DNA of 16,622 nucleotides, from positions 1-16,622 of the forward strand of contig DATIHT010000020.1 in NCBI GenBank assembly GCA_035480415.1. The letters run 5' to 3'. A model generated the notes under the pieces. The model was not told the origin of the DNA. It was given only the letters and a program-made list of their open reading frames with translations, and did not search any database. This document shows positions 1 to 5,843 of the stretch, one piece after another. How positions within the stretch are numbered: position 1 is the stretch's first letter; each line of letters starts with the position of its first letter. Position numbers and translations under genes: made by a program. The DNA comes from DATIHT01 sp035480415 (GTDB lineage: Bacteria > Patescibacteriota > Microgenomatia > Curtissbacterales > GWA2-41-24).

Positions 1-41
1 GCCTGCTTTGAAGCGGTTTGTGTTTCTTGGGATTCTGACAT
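1..41 (-). CDS. 5' end of an unidentified gene leaving the left edge
   Basis: Read on the minus strand, an ATG at 41 opens a frame that stays open to the window edge, giving only 13 codons (MSESQETQTASKQ). It lies just downstream of the tRNA-Leu on the same strand, so it could be co-transcribed with it. No Shine-Dalgarno sequence is visible, which matches the other starts here. The polar Ser/Gln/Thr-rich N-terminus is compatible with a soluble protein, but too little is present to name a family. It may also be a chance open frame. Confidence 0.35.
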   Translation of the reverse strand, partial: MSESQETQTASKQ

Positions 42-56
42 TTAATTATTTGTTTG

Positions 57-141
57 TGCCGAAGGAGAGATTCGAACTCTCACGGGGTTTAAGCCCCACG
101 AGTTTTTGAGACTCGCATGTCTACCATTCCATCACTTCGGC
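57..141 (-). tRNA. tRNA-Leu (anticodon CAA)
   Basis: The minus strand folds as a class II tRNA. The acceptor stem is GCCGAAG/CTTCGGC with discriminator A at 57. The anticodon stem is CGAGT/ACTCG around the loop CTCAAAA, giving anticodon CAA, which reads UUG. The long variable arm is a GGGG/CCCC hairpin, as expected for leucine tRNAs, and the T arm is GAGAG-TTCGAAT-CTCTC. The bases after the discriminator read CAA, so the CCA tail is not encoded and must be added by a CCA-adding enzyme. The tRNA is divergent from pepA. Confidence 0.95.
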
Positions 142-172
142 GCAGGTTAAACCTAGAATTTTAGGCTCGATT

Positions 173-181
173 ATTATATCA
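173..181 (-). promoter_or_regulatory. Extended -10 promoter for tRNA-Leu
   Basis: On the minus strand the bases read TGATATAAT, a perfect -10 hexamer (173-178) with the TG of an extended -10. The predicted start is near 166, about 25 nt before the tRNA 5' end at 141. No good -35 is seen. The same AT-rich stretch probably also drives pepA in the opposite direction. Confidence 0.5.
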
Positions 182-195
182 TCAACAATAATTAC

Positions 196-1695
196 ATGAA
201 GGTCGAGATAGTAAAACAATCTGAGATTACAAAGTTAGATACCGAGGTATTAGTCCTTGGGGTTTTTGTTGGTGAAAAATTAGCAGACGACAAAAATGTA
301 AAACTTGTAGATAAGCTTACAGGCGGAACACTTGTAAGGTTTCTGACTAAAAACAAGAAGTTTGGTAAACCGTTTGAATCTACAGCATTTCATATTCCAA
401 CGAAAGCTCATAAAAAAATCGAAAAAGTAATTCTTCTTGGTTTGGGAGAAGCGGACAGGCTTGATGCGACCAGGCTTAGACAAGTTGCCGGTTTTGCAGG
501 TAAGAATAAAGGTAAGGATGTCGGTAGTGTTGCCGTTATTTTGCCGGAAGGTTTAATGCTTGTTGAGAAAATTGAAACTTTGATAGTCGGATTTCTGGAA
601 GGTAATTTTAACCCTGGACATCACCAAACTGAAGACAAGCACGTTTTGGATTTTGAAAAGCTGGTATTTGTAACAAATGAGGGCGCAAAGGGCCTGCAGA
701 GCAAAATAGATAAAGCTTTAGTTATTGCCGATTCAATTCATAAAGTTCGTGAGATTGTAAACCAACCGGCCAATGTCGCAACACCGGAATATTTAGTTTC
801 GTTTGCAAAAAAGATTGCGCGCGACGGTAATTTAAAGATCGAAGTATTTAGTGAAAAACAAGTAATTGATATGGGAATGGGAATAATGGCTTCGGTTGCC
901 AGGGGTAGCGAAGAAGATTTGTATTTTGTTGTTATGCGCTATTTGGGTGCCGGCTCCAAGGGGCCAACACTTGCCTTGGTTGGTAAGGGAATTACTTTTG
1001 ATTCGGGAGGAATCTCTATAAAACCTTCAGAATCTATGGAGTGGATGAAGATGGACATGGCCGGTGCCGCTGCTTGTTTTGGCGCGATAGAAGTTATTTC
1101 TAAGCTGAAACCAAAGATTAATGTAGTGGTTGCGTGTCCGCTTACAGAAAATTTGCCTTCGGGAAAAGCAACAAAACCGGGCGATGTTGTAAAAGGCTTG
1201 TCGGGTAAAACAGTTGAGGTTATAAACACTGATGCTGAAGGAAGACTGGTTCTTTCGGATGCGCTAAGTTATGTTTCGAAAAACTTTAAGCCGGATTATA
1301 TTGTCGATGTTGCTACCCTAACGGGTGCAGCTGTTGTTGCTTTGGGTTCTGTTGCTTCTGCTGCTTTGGGCAAACCACAAAAGTTTGTAGACGATGTGAT
1401 TTCGGCCGGTGAGGCAACTGGTGAGAGATTATGGCAATTACCGCTTTACGACGAATACCGTGACATGCTTAAAAGCTATATTGCAGACATTGCCAATGTT
1501 TCCTCAACAAGAGGAGCCGGTACAGAAACAGGCGCTAAGTTTTTGGAAGAATTTATAGACAAAAAACAAGCTTGGGTGCATTTGGATATTGCACCGACTG
1601 CGTGGGAAGAAGGGGAAAAACCTTACATTGCAAAGGGTTCTACTGCATTTGCGCTGACTACTATGGTTGAACTTGCACTCAAACTCTCAAAATGA
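196..1695 (+). CDS. pepA: Leucyl aminopeptidase (M17 family, PepA)
   Basis: A 499-residue cytosolic di-metal exopeptidase that removes N-terminal residues, especially leucine, from peptides; this is full length for the family. The N-terminal macro-like domain spans roughly residues 1-165 and the catalytic domain follows. Metal and catalytic residues are all visible: K264 and D269 in VGKGITFDSGG, K276, D287 in KMDMAG, and D346, E348 and R350 in the M17 signature NTDAEGRLVLSDAL. The spacing equals that of E. coli PepA with a constant offset of six. It is the first gene of an operon and its stop overlaps the next start by 4 bp (ATGA). No Shine-Dalgarno sequence precedes the ATG; a TATTAT at 172-177 could be its -10. 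Known: M17 enzymes act as hexamers in peptide turnover. Confidence 0.97.
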   Translation: MKVEIVKQSEITKLDTEVLVLGVFVGEKLADDKNVKLVDKLTGGTLVRFLTKNKKFGKPFESTAFHIPTKAHKKIEKVILLGLGEADRLDATRLRQVAGFAGKNKGKDVGSVAVILPEGLMLVEKIETLIVGFLEGNFNPGHHQTEDKHVLDFEKLVFVTNEGAKGLQSKIDKALVIADSIHKVREIVNQPANVATPEYLVSFAKKIARDGNLKIEVFSEKQVIDMGMGIMASVARGSEEDLYFVVMRYLGAGSKGPTLALVGKGITFDSGGISIKPSESMEWMKMDMAGAAACFGAIEVISKLKPKINVVVACPLTENLPSGKATKPGDVVKGLSGKTVEVINTDAEGRLVLSDALSYVSKNFKPDYIVDVATLTGAAVVALGSVASAALGKPQKFVDDVISAGEATGERLWQLPLYDEYRDMLKSYIADIANVSSTRGAGTETGAKFLEEFIDKKQAWVHLDIAPTAWEEGEKPYIAKGSTAFALTTMVELALKLSK

Positions 1696-2030
1696 GCGAA
1701 CATGGTTTACGCATGATTGCTGATGTATATCCTTGGATGATTGCCGATCATAACGACCATTTACCCTTGGAGCAAGGTCAGATGTTACAAAAGATTAAGA
1801 CAGGTATAGAGCTTGAAATTGGGTTAAGTGAAAGAGAAGAAGGAATGTTTGCTATGTCATTGCCGGGAGAGGAGAATCCTTCGGTAACTGTTGGCCCTCA
1901 CGAGCTGATTAGATTTTTAAGAAGTGCTGTTAATCATCATAAGATTGGCCGATTGATGCGCCATATGCTTTATGAAGGGACTGTTGTTTTAAGTGAGCCG
2001 ACATCAAGAGTAGAGAGAGGTATCAAATGA
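1692..2030 (+). CDS. Unidentified 112-residue protein between pepA and efp
   Basis: I do not recognise this family. It is a small soluble protein with no signal peptide or membrane helix, rich in His and Met, with a probably helical C-terminal half around LIRFLRSAVNHHKIGRLM (about residues 71-88). It overlaps pepA by 4 bp at its start and efp by 4 bp at its end (both ATGA). It is therefore almost certainly translated by coupling as the middle gene of a three-gene operon. Position and codon use support a real gene; location suggests a role near protein synthesis or turnover, which is inference only. Confidence 0.8.
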   Translation: MSEHGLRMIADVYPWMIADHNDHLPLEQGQMLQKIKTGIELEIGLSEREEGMFAMSLPGEENPSVTVGPHELIRFLRSAVNHHKIGRLMRHMLYEGTVVLSEPTSRVERGIK

Positions 2031-2587
2031 TTAATGTAACGGAACTGCGAGCTGGTATCGTGTTTGAAGAACGAGGGGATTACTTCCTTGTCTTGCAGTA
2101 CGAACATATCAAAATGGGCCGTGGGGGTGGGACTATAAAGGTAAGGGTGAGAAATATTGCAAGTGGTGCAAATATTGAAAAGTCATATCCAAATGGGGCA
2201 AGAGTTCAGGACGTAAGTCTGGATCGAAAGAAGGTCCAATATTTATACAAAGAGGGGCAGAATTATAACTTTATGGACAATGTTACTTTTGAGCAATTTG
2301 CGCTTGGTGAAAAACTGGTTGGGGAGTATGCGCCTTACCTGAAGGAAGGTTTGGAAATTGTTTTGTTTTCTATCGGTGAGCGGCCAATGTATATTGAACT
2401 TCCCAAAATTTTGGAATACAAAATTACACAAACCGGCGGATCGTCTAAGGGTAATACAGTTGGTGCTGCACAAAAAGATGCGCTTATGGAAAATGGTCTT
2501 AATGTAAAAGTACCTTTGTTTATTAAAAACGGTGAGGTTATCAGAGTTGATACAAGATCTGGTCAGTACGTTGAGCGTGCTAAGTAA
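2027..2587 (+). CDS. efp: Elongation factor P
   Basis: A 186-residue protein, full length for EF-P, which binds between the ribosomal P and E sites and rescues ribosomes stalled on consecutive prolines. It shows the N-terminal KOW-like domain (about 1-62), the first OB domain (about 65-128, with YNFMDNVTFEQF) and the C-terminal OB domain ending in the typical GQYVERAK. The loop that enters the peptidyl-transferase centre reads KMGRGGG. Aligned with E. coli KPGKGQ, the modified Lys34 position is Arg32 here and the usual proline of the loop is Met30. The start overlaps the upstream gene (ATGA) and a weak purine stretch (AGAGAGG) lies 6 nt before it, one of the few Shine-Dalgarno-like sites in the window. 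Confidence 0.96.
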   Translation: MINVTELRAGIVFEERGDYFLVLQYEHIKMGRGGGTIKVRVRNIASGANIEKSYPNGARVQDVSLDRKKVQYLYKEGQNYNFMDNVTFEQFALGEKLVGEYAPYLKEGLEIVLFSIGERPMYIELPKILEYKITQTGGSSKGNTVGAAQKDALMENGLNVKVPLFIKNGEVIRVDTRSGQYVERAK

Positions 2588-2611
2588 TATTTCTCCTATA
2601 GTAAGTTAATT

Positions 2612-2620
2612 TGTTATAAT
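2612..2620 (+). promoter_or_regulatory. Extended -10 promoter, leaderless start for the HExxH gene
   Basis: TGTTATAAT gives a perfect -10 hexamer (2615-2620) with an extended TG. The ATG at 2629 is only 8 nt further, so transcription should start at or within 1-2 nt of the start codon. No convincing -35 is seen. Confidence 0.6.
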
Positions 2621-2628
2621 CCCCTTCA

Positions 2629-3531
2629 ATGATAGAGCAAAGAAAAGTTGTTTTGGTAGAGCCGCCTTCTAGCTGGGTTGTTGAAGGTTTTGATGTGAGT
2701 TCTACTGCGACCTCGTATAGAAAACTATCTATGACTCATGCCTATGTCTACATGACTGTTCTTGATGGTTTAAGTAGAAATGATGGGGTTATTCCTGATG
2801 TTTCGCAAACGTTAGACGTTCTGCCTGCTCTTTTGAGGAATTACTACCAGAGAGGATGGGAGCAATTGAGGCATGAGTTGGTATTTAACGGGGAAATACT
2901 TAAACGCTTTAAGGGCAGGGAAATAGAAGAATTACTTTTAAAATCTGGAGATCTTCCGAAGGAAGTTGTTAACGATGTATTGGGAAGCGCAAATAGAATA
3001 CGTTTCTTTCAACCTACGCCCGGTATTGGAGTTTTCTCAGTTTCTTCAAATTATTATGATTATTTGAGGGAAAATAAAGTTGTGCCGAAAGATTCCGCTG
3101 GTGTTTTTCATGAAAGAGGATACGATCCTTCGTTTATTGTAATGGATGAGACTCAACCAGACGCCGATGATATTCTTAAACATGAGATATCACATTTTAT
3201 GGTGAATGTTTTGCAGTGGCATAGTTTCCCGCAAAGAAGAAACAAAACGAGAGAACTAAATAGTCCATTTGCAGATTTTCAAGACGAGTTAGTTTGTTAT
3301 CTGGCGTCGGATATTGACCCAACTATTAGAAGCTATCATGCTTTTGGTGATCCGCTGGATAGACAAAGCGTAATTTGGGTAGAAAATACGTTAAAATTTG
3401 CTTCTGATTGTATTAATTACAGCAAGCAAAGAGGGATTGATCCTTCTATATATATTTATTCGACAATGGTGTCGCGAAATTTTACTGACCTGATGCAGAG
3501 ATTTTCCAGAGTTACTCAGTGGAGTATGTAG
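2629..3531 (+). CDS. Putative zinc metalloprotein with HExxH motif
   Basis: A 300-residue protein that I cannot assign to a named family. It carries HEISH at residues 185-189 inside a predicted helix (ILKHEISHFMVNVL), the classical zincin arrangement. E220 in DFQDELVCYLASD is a plausible third ligand 35 residues on, as in gluzincins. No signal peptide or membrane helix is visible, so it is probably cytosolic. The first 170 residues show no motif I know. A -10 box 8 nt upstream fixes the ATG at 2629 and suggests a leaderless mRNA. It ends one base from the stop of the convergent membrane gene. The peptidase role is inferred from the motif; a metal-binding non-enzyme is also possible. Confidence 0.85.
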   Translation: MIEQRKVVLVEPPSSWVVEGFDVSSTATSYRKLSMTHAYVYMTVLDGLSRNDGVIPDVSQTLDVLPALLRNYYQRGWEQLRHELVFNGEILKRFKGREIEELLLKSGDLPKEVVNDVLGSANRIRFFQPTPGIGVFSVSSNYYDYLRENKVVPKDSAGVFHERGYDPSFIVMDETQPDADDILKHEISHFMVNVLQWHSFPQRRNKTRELNSPFADFQDELVCYLASDIDPTIRSYHAFGDPLDRQSVIWVENTLKFASDCINYSKQRGIDPSIYIYSTMVSRNFTDLMQRFSRVTQWSM

Positions 3532-3532
3532 T

Positions 3533-4012
3533 TTATCTTATTGTATTGGCAATTATCTGGTTTATATTTCCAGTTGAGGTTAAAGTAAAGGCAACAACAA
3601 GTCCCACAGTCACAATTTGTGTTACAAGTCCCCAAGGAAGCTGCATTTTAGTCTGAAGATTGTGTCCTACCCAGTATGCCCATGTGAATGGCGGAACTTT
3701 TATGTTGAACATGACAAAAGGGGATTCCATCCAATCCGGGAATTGTGCGGCAATTACCATTACAAGAAGATAATTTAAATCGACAATATTTCTAAAGATT
3801 AGAAAAGTTAAGGCAAAGCCTAAAACCACGTCTAAAACTGCTTCTGCTCTTAGACGAAAAGCTGTTTTTTGTCTGCGGTTTGTTGCCGGGTCCCAGTGCG
3901 GAATAAGGTCGGCAAGTATGTGGGAGATAATTGCAAGCGGGATTCCTAGCCAGGGGTTTATGACAATTACTGCTATGCTTGCGCCAATTAGTGCATGTGC
4001 CGTTGCGGTCAT
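3533..4012 (-). CDS. Membrane-bound metal-dependent hydrolase, YdjM/DUF457-like
   Basis: A 159-residue integral membrane protein with about four hydrophobic segments (roughly 8-27, 60-75, 78-92 and 126-145). Polar residues typical of YdjM-like integral membrane hydrolases are present: H6 near the N-terminus, then SHILADLIPHWD at 30-41 (H31, D35, H39, D41), E57 and D61 after a basic loop, D93 in FPDW, and H117. These could form a metal site at the membrane face. The substrate is unknown for the family. It is transcribed leftward from its own promoter, divergent from the Lgt-like gene, and is convergent with the HExxH gene with one base between the stops. Its mRNA would begin with a 7-bp hairpin. 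Confidence 0.8.
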   Translation of the reverse strand: MTATAHALIGASIAVIVINPWLGIPLAIISHILADLIPHWDPATNRRQKTAFRLRAEAVLDVVLGFALTFLIFRNIVDLNYLLVMVIAAQFPDWMESPFVMFNIKVPPFTWAYWVGHNLQTKMQLPWGLVTQIVTVGLVVAFTLTSTGNINQIIANTIR

Positions 4013-4023
4013 TTAAACAAATG

Positions 4024-4041
4024 GGAGCCAGTTTTGGCTCC
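4024..4041 (-). other. Hairpin at the predicted 5' end of the YdjM-like mRNA
   Basis: GGAGCCA and TGGCTCC form a perfect 7-bp stem around a 4-nt loop. The predicted transcription start (about 4041) falls exactly at the first paired base, and the start codon at 4012 follows the hairpin after about 11 nt. A hairpin at the extreme 5' end can protect an mRNA from pyrophosphohydrolase-dependent decay; that role here is inference. No T-run follows on either strand, so it is not a normal terminator. Confidence 0.55.
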
Positions 4042-4047
4042 AATTGG

Positions 4048-4056
4048 ATTGTAGCA
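4048..4056 (-). promoter_or_regulatory. Extended -10 promoter for the YdjM-like gene
   Basis: The minus strand reads TGCTACAAT, an extended -10 with hexamer TACAAT at 4048-4053. Counting seven bases on puts the transcription start near 4041, giving a leader of about 28 nt that starts with a hairpin. Confidence 0.5.
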
Positions 4057-4065
4057 TAAATATAA

Positions 4066-4093
4066 TTTTCAATTTTAAATTTTCAATTTTTAA
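4066..4093. repeat. Heptad array: TTTTCAA-type, 4 units
   Basis: Four consecutive 7-bp units read TTTTCAA, TTTTAAA, TTTTCAA, TTTTTAA. The array sits in the divergent spacer between the YdjM-like and Lgt-like genes, immediately upstream of the latter's -10 box. The unit is the reverse complement of the TTGAAAA-type units at 5369-5403. It is degenerate and AT-rich, so chance contributes more here than in the perfect arrays. Confidence 0.6.
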
Positions 4094-4098
4094 AATTA

Positions 4099-4107
4099 TG
4101 CTAGAAT
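4099..4107 (+). promoter_or_regulatory. Extended -10 promoter for the Lgt-like gene
   Basis: TGCTAGAAT carries the hexamer TAGAAT (4102-4107) with an extended TG, and the ATG at 4117 lies 9 nt beyond. The predicted start is 2-3 nt before the ATG, so the mRNA would be practically leaderless. Confidence 0.55.
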
Positions 4108-4116
4108 TTAAGGCTA

Positions 4117-5001
4117 ATGGCCCCTATTATTTCTGCACTTACTAACATTGCTTACCCGGCGGGTATTTTTTTGGGAATACTGTTTTTTGTATTTTTATTT
4201 TGGCGTGCTTGCAGGCATGAGCTTTTTGATAGCGAGGAAGCGTTCGATTTAATCCTGGCCGGTTCTTCGGGAGCTTTTGTTTTTGCCAGGGTTTTTGATT
4301 TTGCGTTTCGCGAAGGAGTGAAAACTTTTTCCAGGTTTGTATTTTTTAATAGGTACGGCGGTTTTGACTTTTGGGGAGCACTTTTGGGTTTGTTTGTCGG
4401 ACTCGTGATTTTTTCTAAATTTAAAAAGGTGGACGTTAAGTTCGCTCTGGATTTGTTTGCAGCACCGATTGCTTTTTTCCAGTTTTTAATTTCTCTGGGT
4501 TCTTATATATCTTCAAGATCGAATTTGGACTTGTTTTCTACAGTTGGTTTTTTGGTGATTTTTATTATTCTAAAGCGGCTGGCGACAAAGGTGAGACACA
4601 AAGGTTTTTTTGCTTTGTTCTATTTAAGCTCAACTTCAGCCTTGGAGCTTATGCTATTTAAGTTTAAAGACAATTTACACTATATAGGGAAAATTCCTTA
4701 CGAGCTTGCGTCACCCGGAATATTTTTTGTTCTGGCAATTGTTGTCTGGTATGTTTTTGCAAAGAGAAAGCTAAAGGCGGATGTTAGGGATTTACTGGGT
4801 TTTTTGATGCTTTCGGTTTTTAGGTTTTTTAGGATGATAAGGAGTGCGGATGAGGCCGGCAGATTTTCTAAATCTGTAATTTTGTTTCCTTATTATATTG
4901 CCAGAACTATATTTTTTGTTTTTGTTACAATGGGTAAGGAAATTAAGGCATCTTTACTGGAGTTGTTATACGTTTTTGGTTTGAGGAGATTTTTTAAGTA
5001 A
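4117..5001 (+). CDS. Divergent Lgt-like membrane protein (catalytic residues missing)
   Basis: A 294-residue polytopic membrane protein whose layout recalls prolipoprotein diacylglyceryl transferase (Lgt): an N-terminal helix (about 12-29), a helix with SGAFVFARVFDF (51-62) in place of the GGRIGY segment, then YGGFDFWGALLGLFVGLVIF (80-99) in place of Lgt's GGMSFHGG region, followed by a cytosolic turn and FALDLFAAPIAFFQF. Residues essential in E. coli Lgt seem lost: the His of GGMSFHGG is Trp86, the Arg-Asn of the GAGRLGN signature is absent (FLISLGSYIS), and the later Arg of the GRFxxE motif is replaced in STSALELMLF. The Lgt relation is inferred from motif layout and from lspA two genes downstream. 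It may be a non-enzymatic paralogue or an unrelated membrane protein. A Lys/Arg-rich tail beyond about residue 215 is unlike Lgt. Confidence 0.6.
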   Translation: MAPIISALTNIAYPAGIFLGILFFVFLFWRACRHELFDSEEAFDLILAGSSGAFVFARVFDFAFREGVKTFSRFVFFNRYGGFDFWGALLGLFVGLVIFSKFKKVDVKFALDLFAAPIAFFQFLISLGSYISSRSNLDLFSTVGFLVIFIILKRLATKVRHKGFFALFYLSSTSALELMLFKFKDNLHYIGKIPYELASPGIFFVLAIVVWYVFAKRKLKADVRDLLGFLMLSVFRFFRMIRSADEAGRFSKSVILFPYYIARTIFFVFVTMGKEIKASLLELLYVFGLRRFFK

Positions 5002-5014
5002 CTAATTATTACGA

Positions 5015-5368
5015 ATGATTAATATCAAGCAACTTACAGGCAAGATAGAAGAACAACGAAAAGCTATTACTTCCCGGCTTTCTCGGTTGAGGCGGGAAGA
5101 TCCTTTCTCAACAACCGACAGGTCTTTGATTGTGGAACCGGCAACAGATGCCGCTGCACTTTCCGGACACGAACAAACAATGGTTTTGGAAGGAAGATTG
5201 CAAAGCGATCTTAAAGAAATCGAAGCGGCTCTTAAAAAAATCAAAAAAGGAACATATGGTAAATGCGAGCGATGCGGCAAGCCGATTGAGGCAGCACGAC
5301 TGGAAGCAAAGCCCTCTGCGATATATTGCCTGAAGGATGAGAGCGAGATAGAAAAGAAGAGAGGGTAA
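5015..5368 (+). CDS. DksA/TraR-type zinc-finger regulator, fourth Cys replaced by Asp
   Basis: A 117-residue cytosolic protein with an N-terminal coiled coil (about 5-28 and 53-78) and a C-terminal DksA/TraR zinc finger. Known members bind the RNA polymerase secondary channel and tune initiation with ppGpp. The finger reads C84-x2-C87-x17-C105, with the motif GKPIEAARLEAKPSAIYC typical of the family. The position expected to be the fourth Cys is D108 (CLKD rather than CxxC). Between the helices is EPATDAAALSGHE, without the DxxDxA tip motif of E. coli DksA. It starts 13 nt after the Lgt-like gene and is followed by lspA, so the three probably form an operon. Confidence 0.88.
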   Translation: MINIKQLTGKIEEQRKAITSRLSRLRREDPFSTTDRSLIVEPATDAAALSGHEQTMVLEGRLQSDLKEIEAALKKIKKGTYGKCERCGKPIEAARLEAKPSAIYCLKDESEIEKKRG

Positions 5369-5403
5369 TTGAAAGTTGAGAATTGAGAGTTGAAAATTAA
5401 AGA
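5369..5403. repeat. Heptad array filling the dksA-like/lspA spacer, 5 units
   Basis: The spacer between the TAA stop (5366-5368) and the GTG start of lspA (5404) is exactly 35 nt. It divides into TTGAAAG, TTGAGAA, TTGAGAG, TTGAAAA and TTAAAGA. The first four units keep TGA at the same place, so TGA appears in all three plus-strand frames. The units are variants, so this is an older or degenerate array. It matches the 4066-4093 array on the other strand. Confidence 0.7.
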
Positions 5404-5823
5404 GTGATAAGCAGTAGTCCCCGAACAATTATTCCGTTCATCATTTTAATCGTTATTTTTGACCAGGCGACAAAATTTTTGGCGCTGCGATATTTGCATA
5501 CGGTATGTAACAGGGGAATTGCGTTTGGTCTATTGCCGGATTTTGCCAACGTGGTTATTAGTGTTGCCGTCGTTTTGATAGTCGGTAGCTTGTTGACGAG
5601 GAGCCTCCTCGTCAAACGAGGAGGCTCCTCGTTTGGTAGCGTGGGACTGTCTTTGATTTTAGCTGGTGGGGTTTCGAACTTGATTGACCGATTGGTACGC
5701 GGTTGCGTGGTTGATTTTGTTAATCTTAGAATCTGGCCTGCTTTTAATCTGGCAGATAGCTTAATATGTATTGGAGTTGGACTATTGGTAATAGTCTTGG
5801 TTTTAAAAGGAGAAAACAAATAG
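5404..5823 (+). CDS. lspA: Signal peptidase II (prolipoprotein signal peptidase)
   Basis: A 139-residue membrane aspartic protease that cleaves lipoprotein signal peptides before the lipidated Cys. Four hydrophobic segments are seen (about 8-28, 47-64, 80-92 and 118-135). Family motifs are present: DQATK (20-24), NRGIAFG (36-42), GGVSNLIDRL (88-97), VVDFV (102-106) and FNLAD (114-118). The catalytic pair is D104 and D118. The start is GTG at 5404; no in-frame ATG precedes it. The segment between DQATK and NRGIAFG is much shorter than in E. coli, so the periplasmic part is compact. Residues about 64-77 (TRSLLVKRGGSSFG) are encoded by a large double palindrome. It follows the DksA-like gene with a spacer made of heptads. 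Confidence 0.93.
   Translation: MISSSPRTIIPFIILIVIFDQATKFLALRYLHTVCNRGIAFGLLPDFANVVISVAVVLIVGSLLTRSLLVKRGGSSFGSVGLSLILAGGVSNLIDRLVRGCVVDFVNLRIWPAFNLADSLICIGVGLLVIVLVLKGENK
5593..5634. repeat. Double odd-palindrome inside lspA
   Basis: Two back-to-back palindromes have one-base centres: 5593-5615 (arms TTGACGAGGAG/CTCCTCGTCAA, centre C5604) and 5614-5634 (arms AAACGAGGAG/CTCCTCGTTT, centre G5624). The second is the reverse complement of the first over 15 bp (5597-5611 and 5617-5631), so the whole can also form one 15-bp hairpin with a 5-nt loop. It lies in frame in a loop between membrane helices and encodes TRSLLVKRGGSSFG. The same geometry recurs in rluD at 6931-6964. Confidence 0.8.
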
Positions 5824-5827
5824 CCTG

Positions 5828-5836
5828 TGATATAAT
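5828..5836 (+). promoter_or_regulatory. Extended -10 promoter just after lspA
   Basis: TGATATAAT contains a perfect -10 hexamer (5831-5836) with extended TG. It starts four bases after the lspA stop codon. The ATG at 5844 is 7 nt downstream, so the transcript would begin at the start codon. This decides the start of the next gene in favour of 5844 over an earlier in-frame ATG at 5766 that lies inside lspA. Confidence 0.6.
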
Positions 5837-5843
5837 TTTGCCG

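Noticed and set aside
1692..1695. TGA recoded as Gly, as in some candidate phyla
   Set aside because: TGA ends pepA and several other genes exactly at expected C-termini, in ATGA overlaps; no in-frame TGA is needed within conserved domains.
5766..5843. Upstream ATG extending the 204-residue gene into lspA
   Set aside because: It would overlap the essential C-terminal helix of lspA by 58 bp, while a perfect extended -10 box lies immediately before the ATG at 5844.
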